Shown here one piece after another: positions 12,086-23,658 of a DNA stretch of 64,000 bases. The stretch is from Hirsutella rhossiliensis (lineage: Eukaryota > Ascomycota > Sordariomycetes > Hypocreales > Ophiocordycipitaceae): NCBI RefSeq assembly GCF_020360975.1, contig NW_025408676.1, forward strand, positions 248,001 through 312,000, given 5' to 3'. The notes under the pieces are model-generated. The model did not search any database, was not told the origin of the DNA, and worked only from the letters and a program-made list of their open reading frames with translations. Position numbers and translations under genes: made by a program. How positions within the stretch are numbered: the first letter of the stretch is position 1; the number at the start of each line of letters is the position of its first letter.

Positions 12086-13366
12086 ATGGCTTTATCTCAG
12101 AGCATCCTCGACAAACTTGTCCCGCCCGCCGAGGAGATAAACACGGTATACAACCATGGCTCGCCAACGCCGGCTACCATAAGATCGCGTCCTCGCCGCC
12201 GTTGTCATCTGCGCACTGGTGGTCCTGAACGCATGTATTTACTTGCCCAAGCTGCGCTGCCAAGGTTCAGACGCCCAGCCATCGTCACGGCTGTCAACTC
12301 GACTCTCGGCTTCGGAAACGTCTACGTCGTCTCCAAGGAGCATTGTCCGCGCCGCAGGAACCCCATCCAGGCCGCCAACGTCACCGACCTGCAGCTTACC
12401 GTGCCCATACAGCCCAACTGGACCGCCGCCGACGTCGCCCAGATTAGGCAGTCTCAAAACTCGACGATAGGCCGGGGCTCGTTGCTCGCCTGGCTGGGCC
12501 ACTTATACGCACTGCGACAGTACGCGACCACCTCTTTGTCGTGCCTGTGACATGATCTCAAAACACTAACCTCGGCCAGGTTCCTCGAGACCGACGATGA
12601 AACCGCGCCGTTCCTCGAAGACAATGTCGACTGGGATATTCGTCTGCGCTCGGTGCAGGTGCCGCTTGTGTCCTCAGCCATGCGCACGATGTTCCCTAGC
12701 GCGGTGGACTATCCCTACGGCAATGTGGCCGAGCGGGACTTTCTATATCTCGGCCATTGCGGCGACTACTGGCCTGGCATAGACGATGGGTTCGAAAAGG
12801 GTCACGTCAAGCCCGACGACTTGGCCGCCACGCCGCACATTTTCCTGGCCGACACGTCGCTCTCGAGCCTCAACAGGCTGCACCTGTGGACCGCGTCGCT
12901 GCTGGAGAACCTCGGGGTCCCCCAACACACGCGCCTGGTGCACCGCTCACGCTTCCCGCTGTGCACCTTCTCATATGCCGTCACGCGCGCGTCGGCTCGC
13001 CGTCTGCTGGAGGAGCTCTCCACCCCGGAGCCCTCGGGGCTAGGCTTCAAGACCTTTGACGTCGCCCTCCTTGTGGGATGCCGCGACCAGGGGCTGCGCT
13101 GCTGGACCGTTAATCCGGAATTGTTCCACCGCGTCTACGGGCAGAGCGGCATCATGGCGGGCTTGGTTCGCGGACCGGCCCTGGCACCAGTGGAGATGGC
13201 AGGCAGGGTCCAGGCAGAGCTATGCGGCGAGACGTCCAACATCGACTGCGGCTTCTCGAATGGCGCGTTTGGCTTTGAGGAAGGCGACGAGCTCCACGTT
13301 GAGTGGCTGAGGCGCGAAGTCGGTCGCGAGGGGAGATGTGCCAAAGCGAGAGCAGTGCGCAGCTGA
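12086..13366 (+). pseudogene. Glycosyltransferase family 25-like gene, 5' end disrupted
   Basis: Resembles fungal LPS-type (GT25) glycosyltransferases, Golgi type II membrane proteins. One intron at 12520-12579 (GTACGC donor, CTAAC branch, CAG acceptor) joins exons so that LYALRQ continues into FLETDDE, and the 3' part reads cleanly to the stop at 13366 with VDWDIRLR, YLGHCGDYW and CWTVNPELFHRV segments. The 5' part is damaged. An ATG at 12156 opens a basic start plus hydrophobic anchor (VLAAVVICALVVLNACIYL), but codon 9 is TAA, and that frame leaves the frame used downstream near 12250-12290. The uninterrupted alternative from ATG 12086 (406 residues after splicing) lacks the anchor. The acidic motif reads EDN where I would expect EDD. 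Most likely a recent pseudogene; an unusual extra intron could rescue it. Confidence 0.6.
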
Positions 13367-13744
13367 TGATGCAAGAGTTTGGATGTCAGTTTGTCATGAT
13401 TGTGCTCGAACAATGGCAGCTGCTGAGACAACTGGGCTTCGCAGGAAGCAGGCCCTAACATGGACGAGTGCAGCAAAGTCTCGATACCAAGTGTAAAGCT
13501 ATACGGCGCTAAGTTGCAAGAAAATGAAAGCAGGCCACGGGGTCGGATAGATTGACGGAGCTCAAGACAGCATAGACACAGCCCAGAGAGTCTATCGCGG
13601 ATCACGCCATCGTTTATACTCGGCCAAACGCAAGTACAGTCTCTGAACTTCGTGCGTGAGCTGGTCGTGAGCCTCGAAGCCTGCAATATCTGGAGGAAGC
13701 TGTTTGAGAGTGGAAGCGCCGGACCACCAGTGTCACGGCAATTT
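13367..13744. other. Spacer between glycosyltransferase and P450 relic
   Basis: Roughly 380 bp between convergent sequences. Open frames cross it on the minus strand but show no domain. Confidence 0.35.
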
Positions 13745-14930
13745 TCAGAACCAGGCCGGCAATCTTCCCTCCTGTGAGCAAGCACCACGGGTCAGCTCGC
13801 CCACCCAGAGACTTTCAAGAGAGAGTTTGACGAGGGGACCGAGCCAATCAAAGCATGCACGAGTGCCCGCATCGACAAGAAGACTGAATTTAACGTTGCC
13901 CCTGTCATCGCACGTGGGCCATCCCTCCAGCACGAATTCCTCATGCTGACCTCGCCTCAAGTTCCGCATATGCTCTTAGACGCCTCGATGTATCATGTGT
14001 GTCGGACTTATTCTACCGGCAACGCCGGCGTCTGACAACAGGGGCCGTTTGTCATTATAAAGACGTTTGTGCCCTTGGGTAACTTGTGATCTAGAATGGT
14101 AGTATCCTTTATGGTGACGCTGCGGATCATGGGGGCTCCAGTGCCCAAGCAATGGTTCTCCTCGATAAAGGCGTCAAGGCAGGGAATGTTGGCATGGCAA
14201 TCTCTTGAGCTGTAGGCACCTCACCCGTCCAGCGGTGTGCCTGTAGAACGTCTCAAGTGCTAAGCGGACCTTTTTTTTCATGTCCTTATTGTCAACCAGA
14301 TGCTTCATCGCCCAGCCAAGGGTCGCCGCCGTCGATTTGTGACTCGCCAGGATGAAGCCAAATAGCGGGAATACTGGATGTCATACATGCGGCCACGGCC
14401 CTCCGTCTCGGCCACCTGTGTCTCTTCGTACAACCAAGTCTGCCATTGACTGGAATTGCCAACCTTCGCTCGCATTGTTATGGCACTGTTGCCACGAAGC
14501 GTTGATACAATCGCAGATCATGGCTTCCATGTACCGGCGAGCCTTTGCAAGGGACGGGTAAAACCTGAATGTGAGGCACAAGTGCAGCCGCGGCGCCAGG
14601 AAGCCCACTAAGAACTCGACGCAGCCGACTGTAAGCTACTGCTCAGCGTCTGCTTCCTACTGAAGAGGCGGTCGCCCGGCTTACCCTGCGAAACACAAGT
14701 AGTGGCTATTTGTACGAATGTGCTTGTACGGAAACGTACACACCCTGGCCACCTGCCTCATCCAGATCTGGGTCGTAATGCTCGCAAGGGCTGGCCATTG
14801 GCGGTGTTGGGCAGTATGCGTTGTTCCCAAATAGTTACACCCGCTAACACTATGCCGTGTAGACTTTGAAATACGTATGGGTTTGCCCCAAGGAACAACG
14901 TAACAAAAGGTCATGTTGCCCTGCAAGGGA
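13745..14930 (-). pseudogene. Cytochrome P450 relic
   Basis: Read on the minus strand across several frames. The N-terminal side shows a helix ending ARRYMEAMICDCINASWQQ (about 14440-14520), then an I-helix remnant GFILASHKSTAATLGWAMKHL near 14290-14370, which corresponds to the usual oxygen-binding AGHETTA region. A K-helix remnant DAFIEENHCLGTGAP lies near 14140-14185, followed by TILDHKLPKGTNVFIMTNGP. The K-helix ExxR arginine is replaced by cysteine, the frame breaks after the beta-sheet segment, and the region that should hold the haem cysteine (about 13790-13860) no longer has the FGxGxRxC pattern. The 5' end stops at about 14930 where repeat sequence begins, so the N-terminal membrane anchor is missing. 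Not functional as written. The P450 family is clear; the CYP family number is not. Confidence 0.72.
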
Positions 14931-15158
14931 CGATTGAAACCGCAAGGTATATAGGGTCTAAAGGATATAAAGAAGTTATTGCTATATTTACAAGATTATA
15001 TAAAGTTTAATATAAATTTCTTTTTTAGCATTAAAATAATATGGCTTCTCTTTTTATAGTTTTTCTCAAGCAGAGGCTTGAGAGCACAGTGGAAGAAATA
15101 GGGGCATAGAAAGGTGAATTTAGTGATGCATGTCCTGGTCTATCTATTAGGACAAGGG

Positions 15159-15392
15159 AGGGGCTTATATAGGTACAGTGACCATACATAGCTAGCCAAA
15201 AGAGGGCATTAGGATATTCCTATACCTAAGTTAGGCCTATATAATGTCCTTGGGCTAGGGGAGTTATATTGGTTAGGCAGGCTTCCTTGTGCATGACTAT
15301 TAGGTCTACTAGGCATAACTATAGCCTCTTATGCCCACTCTCTTAGGTCTACTAGGCATGACTATGGCCTCTTATGCCCACTCTCCTCAACA
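15159..15392 (-). repeat. LTR of copia 1 (left, partly RIP-mutated)
   Basis: Aligns without gaps to 19621-19854. Differences are mostly CpA/TpG in the right copy against TpA here, for example GGGTCCACTGGGCA against AGGTCTACTAGGCA. Confidence 0.8.
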
Positions 15393-18300
15393 CACCCCCT
15401 TGCCACCCCAGCTTCTAGATAGTAGGGCAATAGGTAGCGGAGGGTTCGGTCTAATAAATATAAGGCTATTCCGATATTAAATTCGGCTGCTTTACTATCT
15501 ATTTAAGGAGGTTGTCTAAAAATAGGGGAGGCTCCTAATTATTGCTTTGCTATCTATTTAAGGAGGTAAATGCAGTAAAAGGCAAAAGCCGGGACCCGAG
15601 AGGATAGGATATAAGGAGAACCCTCCTCCGTATATCCTATCTCCTCGGGCCCCTAAGTTCGTTGACCGCGCCCCCCCTAGGGCGTGGTTATATAACCTGC
15701 TCTTCCGCCCTAGGGGGAGTCGAACTTACGATTAATAGGGTTATATAACCTACTCTTACCGTTTAACTAGTAGTTATAAGTTATATTTATAACCTTCCTT
15801 ATAAGGAGGGGCATAGCGGGGCATCCCTTTAAGTAGCCTAGGTACCGTAGTACCTTTACCGGCGATATTATTATTTAGGATAAAAGTAATCCTAAAGGTA
15901 GGCTTTCTAATAATATATTCCTTATATTAATTAGTCTTAATTTAGTAAAGCTATCGCGATTATCGTAAGTTTAAGCGCTATAGTATTATACTAATTAAGG
16001 GGTAGTTTAGTAATAGCTTTACTTCTTAGTAGTAAATAGGGCTAACTTCTACCCCCTAGATCTTTATAGTTTCTTAACTAAATTAAGATCTAACTACGCC
16101 GTTAAAATCCCTTAATCTTAGTATATATAATAGTGCTCTTATTATCGGGATCCGGTAATTATCGAGTTCGCTATAGTAGGGAGATATTATGCCTTAATAC
16201 GGTAGTTAGGTATATTATCTCTTAATATATCTTCCGGCCGTATTACTAGTCTTAGTTACTTAATAAAGCTCTAATACTTTAAGTATATAAGCGCCTTCGT
16301 TATACTATTAGCTAGGTTATCTACTAATACGATCTAGCTAACTTATATCCGATCTTACTATACCTCCTAACGAAGCTAGTATCTATAAACGTTAACGTAC
16401 TTAAGGTTTATCTTAAGCTTTACGCTTAATTTAGTTAGAAGCTTAATAGTCTAAAGGTTATTATACTAGAGCTCTATAGTCCCTTTAATACTAATATTAA
16501 GCTCCTTAATTAGTCGGCTAAATGCTACCTATTCCTTAGCTATCTATAAGAGTACTAATAATTTAGCTTCTATAAAGGATATTATTATAGTAGCTTGCTT
16601 AGTAGCTTTCTAGTTAATTAGCCTACTAAGGAGTAGGAATATATATCCTTATAAGGACTTCTTAGTCTCTAGGTTATCGGCGTATAAGGAGTCGGATATA
16701 TATATTAGCCGCCTTATTAGGTTTATCGCCGTAAAGTAGATATAGCGGTTTCTTATATAATAGAGGTAAGCTAGGCACTTACGTGCTTCGTGCCTATAGC
16801 GCGGCCCGGGGTTATAATTATATTAGGCTAGCTTTCCGGCTATAAATATAATATCTAGCTTAGTATAAATTACTAGATAAATAAGCGACCTAATTAAAGA
16901 GATATATTCGTATATCTCTTCCTTTAAGGCCTACTTTTTATAGGGGACGAGCTCTTTTATTATTAGCGGGATCTTAGGCTTATAAAGGATATTATTATTA
17001 AGGATATAATATTTCTTCGCGGTCTTAGAGATATAGGAAGCTTGCGAGAGCTATATCTTCTTAAGATCCCTATCCCTAATAATCTCGATACTAAGGAACT
17101 AGCGTAGCTCTCCTATATACGTAACGGTGTATTTCTTCGTAATAGCCTTATATAGCTCTTCCTAATCTTATTTTTGCCTTTTTAGATATATTATAACGAT
17201 ATTATCTACGAAGATAAAGATAATAACGCCCTTATAGACTAGTACGTAGGCGTCTTCTACTAGCTACTAGGCTCCTAGTTTAGTAAAGAAACTAGATATC
17301 TCTTTAAACTATAGCTTTAGAGAGATATAGAGCCCGTATAGTGCTTTTAATAGCTTTAGGCATAGCCTAGGCATTAAGAATCCTAGTAGAGGCTAGTAAT
17401 AGACTTCTTAGTATAGGATTGCGTATAGAAATACTATTTTTACGTTATATTATTCCGTTTTAAAGTCCTCGAGGTAATAGAAGGCTATTAGTAGTCGAAA
17501 TATTTATACTTATAGGGTAGCTATATATATATCCTCGTTACCTTTAGGTTATAGGTCTCTATAAACTATAATATATACTTTAAAGCATATAATATACCCC
17601 TATTTATCGGTCTTATATATAAAGACCTAACGTAAGGGGATTAGGAAGTAACCTTTCTATTTAATAATAGCTTTTAGGATAGACTTCTATATGCCCCTTA
17701 CTAGGTTTTCCTCTATTTCGCGGTCTATAGCTTCCTTCTACTCGTATGCGAATTCTAAAGCTATTACCGCGTTAAAGGAGGTAGGGGGAGGCGGCATATC
17801 TTTAACGTAAAGCTTATGCCTTTACGATAATATTATTAATAAGGGATTTCTTAGGCCTACGAGCCCGTTTTCCTTTAATAACGTTGCTTAGGTTAATCCC
17901 TTATAACGTATCCTTTCGTCTACGTTATTCTTATGTTTATAATGTCCTTAAGCCGGCCCTACTAACCGCTAGGTTAAGGGTGCGGGGTTCGGACTAAGGG
18001 TTATTTTCTTAAACCTATACTATAATCGTTCCTTTACCCCCTAGGTTAAGAGGTATATTATTACGTTTGTCTTAAGGAGACGAGTCGATTAATATAGGTA
18101 TCGTATCTTTAAGCTATCTCCCTAACGAGATATAGGAGGGGTTGCTAGCTATAGTATCTATTACGGGCGTAGGAGGCATAGAGCTTAGTAACTTCGTATT
18201 AAATATAGTATTAGGTAGAAGGGGTAATATTAAAATCTCTATCCCTAGGCCTACTATTTCTAGAGGGGAAAGATATATATATCTATATAATCCCTATAAG

Positions 18301-19620
18301 GGCGTCTTTAATCCCTAATCTTCCGGAGTATATAAGGGCAATAGGTCCTATAAGAGGGTAATTACTTCTTCCGGCATCTAACCGTTATCTATATTATCGT
18401 CGGATAAACTTAGTACCCTAAAGGTTTTAGGTTCCCCGCTATCTATAACGTCGGTTGCGGCTATATCTCTAAGGATATCGTAGCTATATATTTAGACTAG
18501 CTAGGCTTACTCTTCTCTTTTTATATCGTAGCTTATAGACTCGTTAAACTATATATTAGCTAATACTATTAGTTTATTCTATCTAATTAACGGTATCTAT
18601 ATAACGTATTATTAAGTAGACCTATAGCCTACTAGGTAGCTAATATAAGCTCTCTACTTAAGGGGTAATTACGTCTTATATAACTTAATATATTCTAATA
18701 CCGTAATTATTATTAGGAACGCTATATAGCTAAAGACCCTTAAATATATAATATCTAGTTTAATATCTTTAATATAGTAATATAGTAGATTATTTTCTTT
18801 TATCTAGGTCTACTAACGCTTGTATAGGCTCTACTAGCTATAATTATATAATTCGAAGGGTGTTATATTAAGTAGGTATACCGCTATACGGTATATCTCT
18901 AGCTATAGCTCTTCTAGAAGCTTTAAGTTAAGCCTTATAACCCTTGCTTTTTCCTTTACTATTGCCCTTAATCTCTCTACGTAACCGTTTTATATAGGCG
19001 TTAAAGGGGCTAACTATATAACTCGTATCCCTCTATTAGTTATATAATCTATTTATTCTATTATTAAAAGAGCCCTTTCCCCGTTAGTAACTAATATAGT
19101 TATTTTAACTCTATACTAGGTCTTAAGTAACGCTACGAAGTTATTAAAGATATCCCTAATACCCGTTTTTCTTTCTATTAGGTAATAGAACCTTATAGAT
19201 ATATCTATATAGGTAAATAGGGCGAAGTTCTTTTCCCGTTATATGCTATTATAGGGCCAGGGTAAGGTCGAAGCTAACACACCCCGGACCTTTAGGCCTT
19301 AGGGATAGTGTTTTTCTCGAGACTTCCCTCTTAGCTTTCCCTATTGCGCATATCTAATAGCTATATATTGTGGGGCCTTAAAGCTTGGTGCCTAGGCAGG
19401 CTTCTGATAGCTTCTCTAGTGATCTTAGACCAGGATGCCTAAGGCGGCGATGCCATAGGTCACCCACCCCCCTAGTTAGCGGCTTAGGCGCTTATGTGAC
19501 TGCGAATACCCGCTTATACTGCGGGAGTGTTCCTATTACGAATTAACCTTCGAAGTCGGTTAGTTTAATACGAACCTCCTTCGTAGGTTCCGAATAGAGG
19601 TATCCTAGGAGCTAGTTCTA

Positions 19621-19854
19621 AGGGGCTTATATAGGTACAGTGACCACACATAGCTAGCCAAAAGAGGGCATTGGGATGTTCCTATACCTGAGTTAGGTCT
19701 ACATAATGTCCTTGGGCTAGGGGAGTCATGTTGGTCAGGCAGGCTTCCTTGTGCATGACTATTGGGTCCACTGGGCATGACTATGGCCTCTTATGCCCAC
19801 TCTCTTGGGTCCACTGGGCATGACTGTGGCCTCTTATGCCCACTCTCCTCAACA
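19621..19854 (-). repeat. LTR of copia 1 (right, unmutated)
   Basis: Retains CpA and TpG dinucleotides throughout, unlike the left copy and the element interior. A short tandem duplication (GGGTCCACTGGGCATGACT-type unit) occurs within it, as in the left copy. Confidence 0.8.
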
Positions 19855-19859
19855 GTTTT

Positions 19860-21360
19860 AATGAAATACTATTCAATAAACTTTATAACTTTTTTACCTA
19901 CCAAAAAATAAAAAACTCTTAACTATATATCTATTTTAATAAGGGTAAAGGCTGGGATAGCATTGCCACGACCGGAGAGGGCTCCGATGGCGCTGGCGAG
20001 AAGAATACGCCACTCCGACCGTGGCCAACACGATGGGGCTTTTTACAGCTATATCCGCATGCGATTCGTACACGATGTGGCTGTTAAGAGATTGATCCGG
20101 CGACAGCTACGAAACTAGCAAAATGGCCAACTTCTAACCGGTGAGGACAGAAGTCTGTACTTCTATCAAGCGCTGCTGGGCGTCGAGCTCAAGAAACCAC
20201 GGTGCTTTCTTGGGAAAAATTTGTAGAGCATTGGATCCGCAATGTCCACCGAGGAGGCCTTGTTTGCAACGGCTCTCGCACATGCATAATCCCAACGCCT
20301 AGGCAACCATTCAGCCCCATTGTGCCTACCGGGCTTGGTCACCAGGTGTAATAAATGGTTTCCCAGACGGCTGTCAAGCAGAGACGATTAGACGTAGGGC
20401 GATTGATCAAATTGACGATGTCGCGAGGCAGGCTCTTGCAGTCAACCTGGGTATCTTGCAACACTTGCGAGTGCTGGGTGCAAATCGCGGATCGTCGCAA
20501 ATGGACCTTCAAGCAGCTTTATTAAGGGCATGCGACGGTCGAAAGGGGACCGCCGTAATTGATACAACCAACTTGTCCCATTCCCGCGGCGCCCTCAATC
20601 CGTCACGGGGCCAAAGGGGTCCCGGAGGGACCAGTCGGGGGGTCACTCTTCTGTGGGAGAGGGCTGTCAGGGTTGGCCTGCAGCATGGCTTCATTTTAAG
20701 GGACTTCACAGGGGAGGTGTGGCTGGAAGGGCGCAGGGCGCCATGTGGTCCGTGTTTACCTTGTTTACGAAGGAGTTAGAAGGAAGAACTTTTCGTCTCT
20801 TCATTTCTAAAGGCATAAGACTCAAGGCGTAAGGCTTGCCATGACTCACTATAGCTCACTTGCTCTTACGACTCGTACATTTCGAGTTTTCTTTCCCAGA
20901 TAGGGATAATGTCTCGGCTATCCCATAGGAACAATCCGTAAAAAACGCTATGCATTATAGCGATTTAAACTTAGTACGGATCAAGTTACTAGTATTAACA
21001 TAAGACTGACCGTATCTAGAGTTATCTTCAGTTATACATCGTACTGTATATTGAAAAATATAATCCCAGGAGTTTGATTGTAATCCATGCCATACATTAG
21101 CTCACGAGACTTAACATAGGCGGGTTTTCTAGAACCTCACGTCGTATGTAGCCTACTTAGATGAAGTCTAATTATGGCTCTTTTATACGAAGTATGTTGC
21201 CGGGAGGTCCTCTCAAGTGCAAGGAGTGCCCCTGAGGCTACGGGTCCAACAGATACCCACCTAGCAGTTGTTCGGGATATTCCATCATTATGAACCGGAG
21301 CCTATCACAGCTCTAGCCCAGTCTATGAACGTACTGATCGTAATGGTATGGTTCGAAAAG
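19860..21360. other. Low-copy island, no supported gene upstream of the NADase
   Basis: An AT-rich margin to about 19950 is followed by unmutated sequence with normal CpA/TpG content. Open frames at 20456-20779 (+) and elsewhere have no recognisable domain. The last part is the promoter of the NADase gene. Confidence 0.45.
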
Positions 21361-21366
21361 TATATA
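21361..21366 (+). promoter_or_regulatory. TATA box of the NADase gene
   Basis: TATATA lies 89-94 bp upstream of the ATG at 21455, a normal distance for a fungal gene with a short leader. Confidence 0.5.
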
Positions 21367-21454
21367 GGTGGCATCCTGCTGCTGCTCAAACTCCTTTAAC
21401 CTTTCGACAACCTCAAATCTTTACTACTAGCAAGACCTCAATTTCTTCGTCAAA

Positions 21455-22431
21455 ATGTCCCTCGTTTCATTCTCCCTGCTTGTGCTTGCTGCGACTGGCT
21501 CGGCGTATGTCGCCCCAAGCAGCGGCACCATGCATCAACCTGACGCAAGAGAGGCACCAAGCTGTGACTGCAAAAATGACTGCACAAACACTCTGAACAA
21601 CGCCACGCTCAAAGGCATATATCGTTGCGGAGATCCTCTTCTCGGTCCTGTCAAGTGGCCCACCAAGGCCCCTCTTCAAGATCTGCTTGAGCATTGGGAG
21701 CCCTACGCGGGACAGTGCCCCGGTGCATACTTGGTGGACAAGTTGAACCCCTCAACCAGAAGCTATGTGTATCCCGAAAAGGATGGATTTATGCTTGATT
21801 GCATGGGTAATGCTATAAGAGAGAGGTACGACTTGACCCCAGGTCAACTGGTTGATCGGTTCGGGCCCCCGACCAGCGCATTCCTGGGCGACCCTGGCAT
21901 GTCGTATGAAAAGCGAGCTATTACACCTAAAAACTTGAATTTCGAAGCGAACGGAAAGTAAGTCTCATTAATATATCGTGCAAAATAGCCCCTCTCTAAC
22001 CGCTATAGGTCGCCCTACCACGTGTATAAGGTTCTGAAGAATCTCCCGGTCCATGGTGGCACTATCAGGCCCGCGTTTGGGCAGCCTGGCGGCGGATATC
22101 AGTATGTCCTTGTCGACTTGACCGCCACGTCGAAGGCTTTGGAACAGGGCTACTTGACCGAGATCGATCTGGACAGCCAACTTAATGGACGGTGCGAGCC
22201 TAATGAGACTGAGTGCGCCGTCAACACCAATGTGGGAGGTGGCGGCAAAATAGGCTTAAAGACTTGCAATGCCGACGGTAGCAAATGGGAGGTAAGTTCT
22301 GGTCCCACATTGCTATTTCTAGGTCCGTTTTGATCTAACCATCCGTTACACTCTAGTACACCCAAGACTGCGGGGAGAGCACCACCTGTAAGATCCAGGA
22401 CGGAAAGGCAACCTGCGTGCCGCGGAATTAG
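21455..22431 (+). CDS. Secreted TNT-domain NAD glycohydrolase
   Basis: Predicted to hydrolyse NAD+ (and NADP+) at the nicotinamide bond, outside the cell or on its surface. Exons 21455-21957, 22009-22291 and 22357-22431 give 286 residues; introns are 51 nt (GTAAGT) and 65 nt (GTAAGT). Residues 1-18 are a signal peptide. The TNT fold spans about 88-222: CPGAY at 88-92, the DRFG motif with R135, a T-SAFLGDPG loop at 140-148, SPYHVYKV after intron 1, and FGQPGGG with Q193, the glutamine position implicated in catalysis in fungal members. After the domain there is a cysteine-rich tail (from C230) coded across exons 2-3. The fold matches the fungal NADase family described from Aspergillus and Neurospora. 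The gene is free of RIP although mutated repeats start about 10 bp past its stop. Confidence 0.86.
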
Positions 22432-22444
22432 GTCTGATTGCAGG

Positions 22445-22700
22445 CTATATTTAGGGAGTTTTAATATTATATAGATATTTAAGGTTAACCTCTAATAACT
22501 AAATAATATTTTCTCTTAGATCTTAAGTTATTATCTTTATATTCCTATTAATTTCCTAGGAAAGCTAAGAGGCAGCTATAAGTATTATTTTATATATTAT
22601 ACTATAACTTTTTAATATACTTTTATAATTAACTAGCTTACTACTTTTTTTATAGCTAAAGTAGTAAAATAAAAGGGAATAAGTATTAAGTAAAACTAAT
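22445..22700. repeat. AT-rich RIP-mutated margin
   Basis: Begins within a few bases of the NADase stop. CpA and TpG almost vanish here. No element can be named. Confidence 0.5.
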
Positions 22701-23169
22701 CGCACTTATATATATCTCTAATTGCACTCACGCTATATTTTTAAGATATATACTAATACTAGCCCGCCCCGCCTACTTATACCGCGTAGGCCTAGTAAGT
22801 AGCCGTACCGCCTAAATGCCCGCACCCGCGCCTACGCCCGCCCGTATATTTATATTATAACGCACTTTTAGCTATATTACGTGCATGCCTCTTAATTCGC
22901 TTAAATAACATATTTCCGAACCTTAAGCTCGAAGTTATAATATTCGGCCCGCTAATTAATCCGGCCCCTCTAGCCCTAATATAACGATCCCTCCTTTTAG
23001 CGCCTAATAAAGCTAGCGGCTTTAATAAAGCTAGCGGCGCGCCCCTCCTACCGCGTCCTCCTCTTAATCCCCTTCCCCTTATATTTCCTCGGGCTAGAGA
23101 TCCTTAATATAACGCTATAAGAGACCGCGGGCTACGGCTAAGTTTATCGATCTTATTATATAAGAGGTA
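22701..23169 (-). mobile_element. MULE copy C, right-end part (split by gypsy 1)
   Basis: The terminal inverted repeat segment at about 22737-22850 (TTTTAAGATATATACTA then a C-rich stretch) matches both ends of the MULE at 54.8-58.4 kb. The following bases match that MULE in reverse orientation up to 23169, where gypsy 1 is inserted. The element resumes at 30195. Confidence 0.7.
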
Positions 23170-23355
23170 TATCACGGAGTAGGCAGAGGCGTATACGTAG
23201 GTGCCGTCCGTTAGATAATATTAATAAGCTATATAAAGCTCTTCTATACGCGGCTAGCCCGTATATATACGTATAGGATCCGGCCCTCCGTACGTAACTA
23301 TATAGCTTAGGCCGTAGCCTAAGCCTATAACCTATAATAGTTAAAGACTCTTATA
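23170..23355 (-). repeat. LTR of gypsy 1 (left)
   Basis: Starts TATCACGG and ends CTCTTATA, which are TGTCACGG...CTCTTACA before RIP. Pairs with 30011-30194 and with 58983-59168 (inverted). Confidence 0.8.
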
Positions 23356-23658
23356 TAATGCCCTCCCTCGAGCGCGGCGCGGCGCTGCCCTATTAACGGC
23401 TTCCGTACTATTAGGCCCGTACTACTAGCTCTACCCTACCCTTTCCTATTAATCGTGCTAGCCCTACTAGCCCTATTATCCCTATACCTATTAGCCTAGG
23501 TAGCCGGAACCTAGCTCTATACTTATTAGCCGGCTAGCTGTTTAAATAGGGGCGCAACCTATTATATTCGCTCCTAGGTAGCCGGCGGCCGGCCTAGACC
23601 TACGTAAGCCTTAGGTTGCCCGTCCCCTCGGCCTTAAGCAGCCTCCTCTACTAAGGGG

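Larger units (their letters stand above)
15064..19854 (-). mobile_element. Ty1/copia LTR retrotransposon, RIP-mutated (copia 1)
   Basis: Direct repeats of 234 bp at 15159-15392 and 19621-19854 end in CTCCTCAACA. GTTTT at 15059-15063 and again at 19855-19859 is a candidate target-site duplication; if so, the left LTR extends to 15064 and the right LTR has lost its inner end. On the minus strand the interior reads as copia pol: a pre-integrase region (about 19280-19500), reverse transcriptase with FVDNIV where FVDDI is expected (about 17190-17225), and a downstream LSQASYI segment (about 17020-17050). The order pre-integrase, RT, RNase H region shows a copia rather than gypsy arrangement. Frames are full of TAG and TAA from RIP, so the element is dead. 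Confidence 0.8.

Noticed and set aside
20456..20779. 107-codon plus-strand frame in the island before the NADase
   Set aside because: No domain, no signal peptide, irregular composition and no splice context; could be chance.
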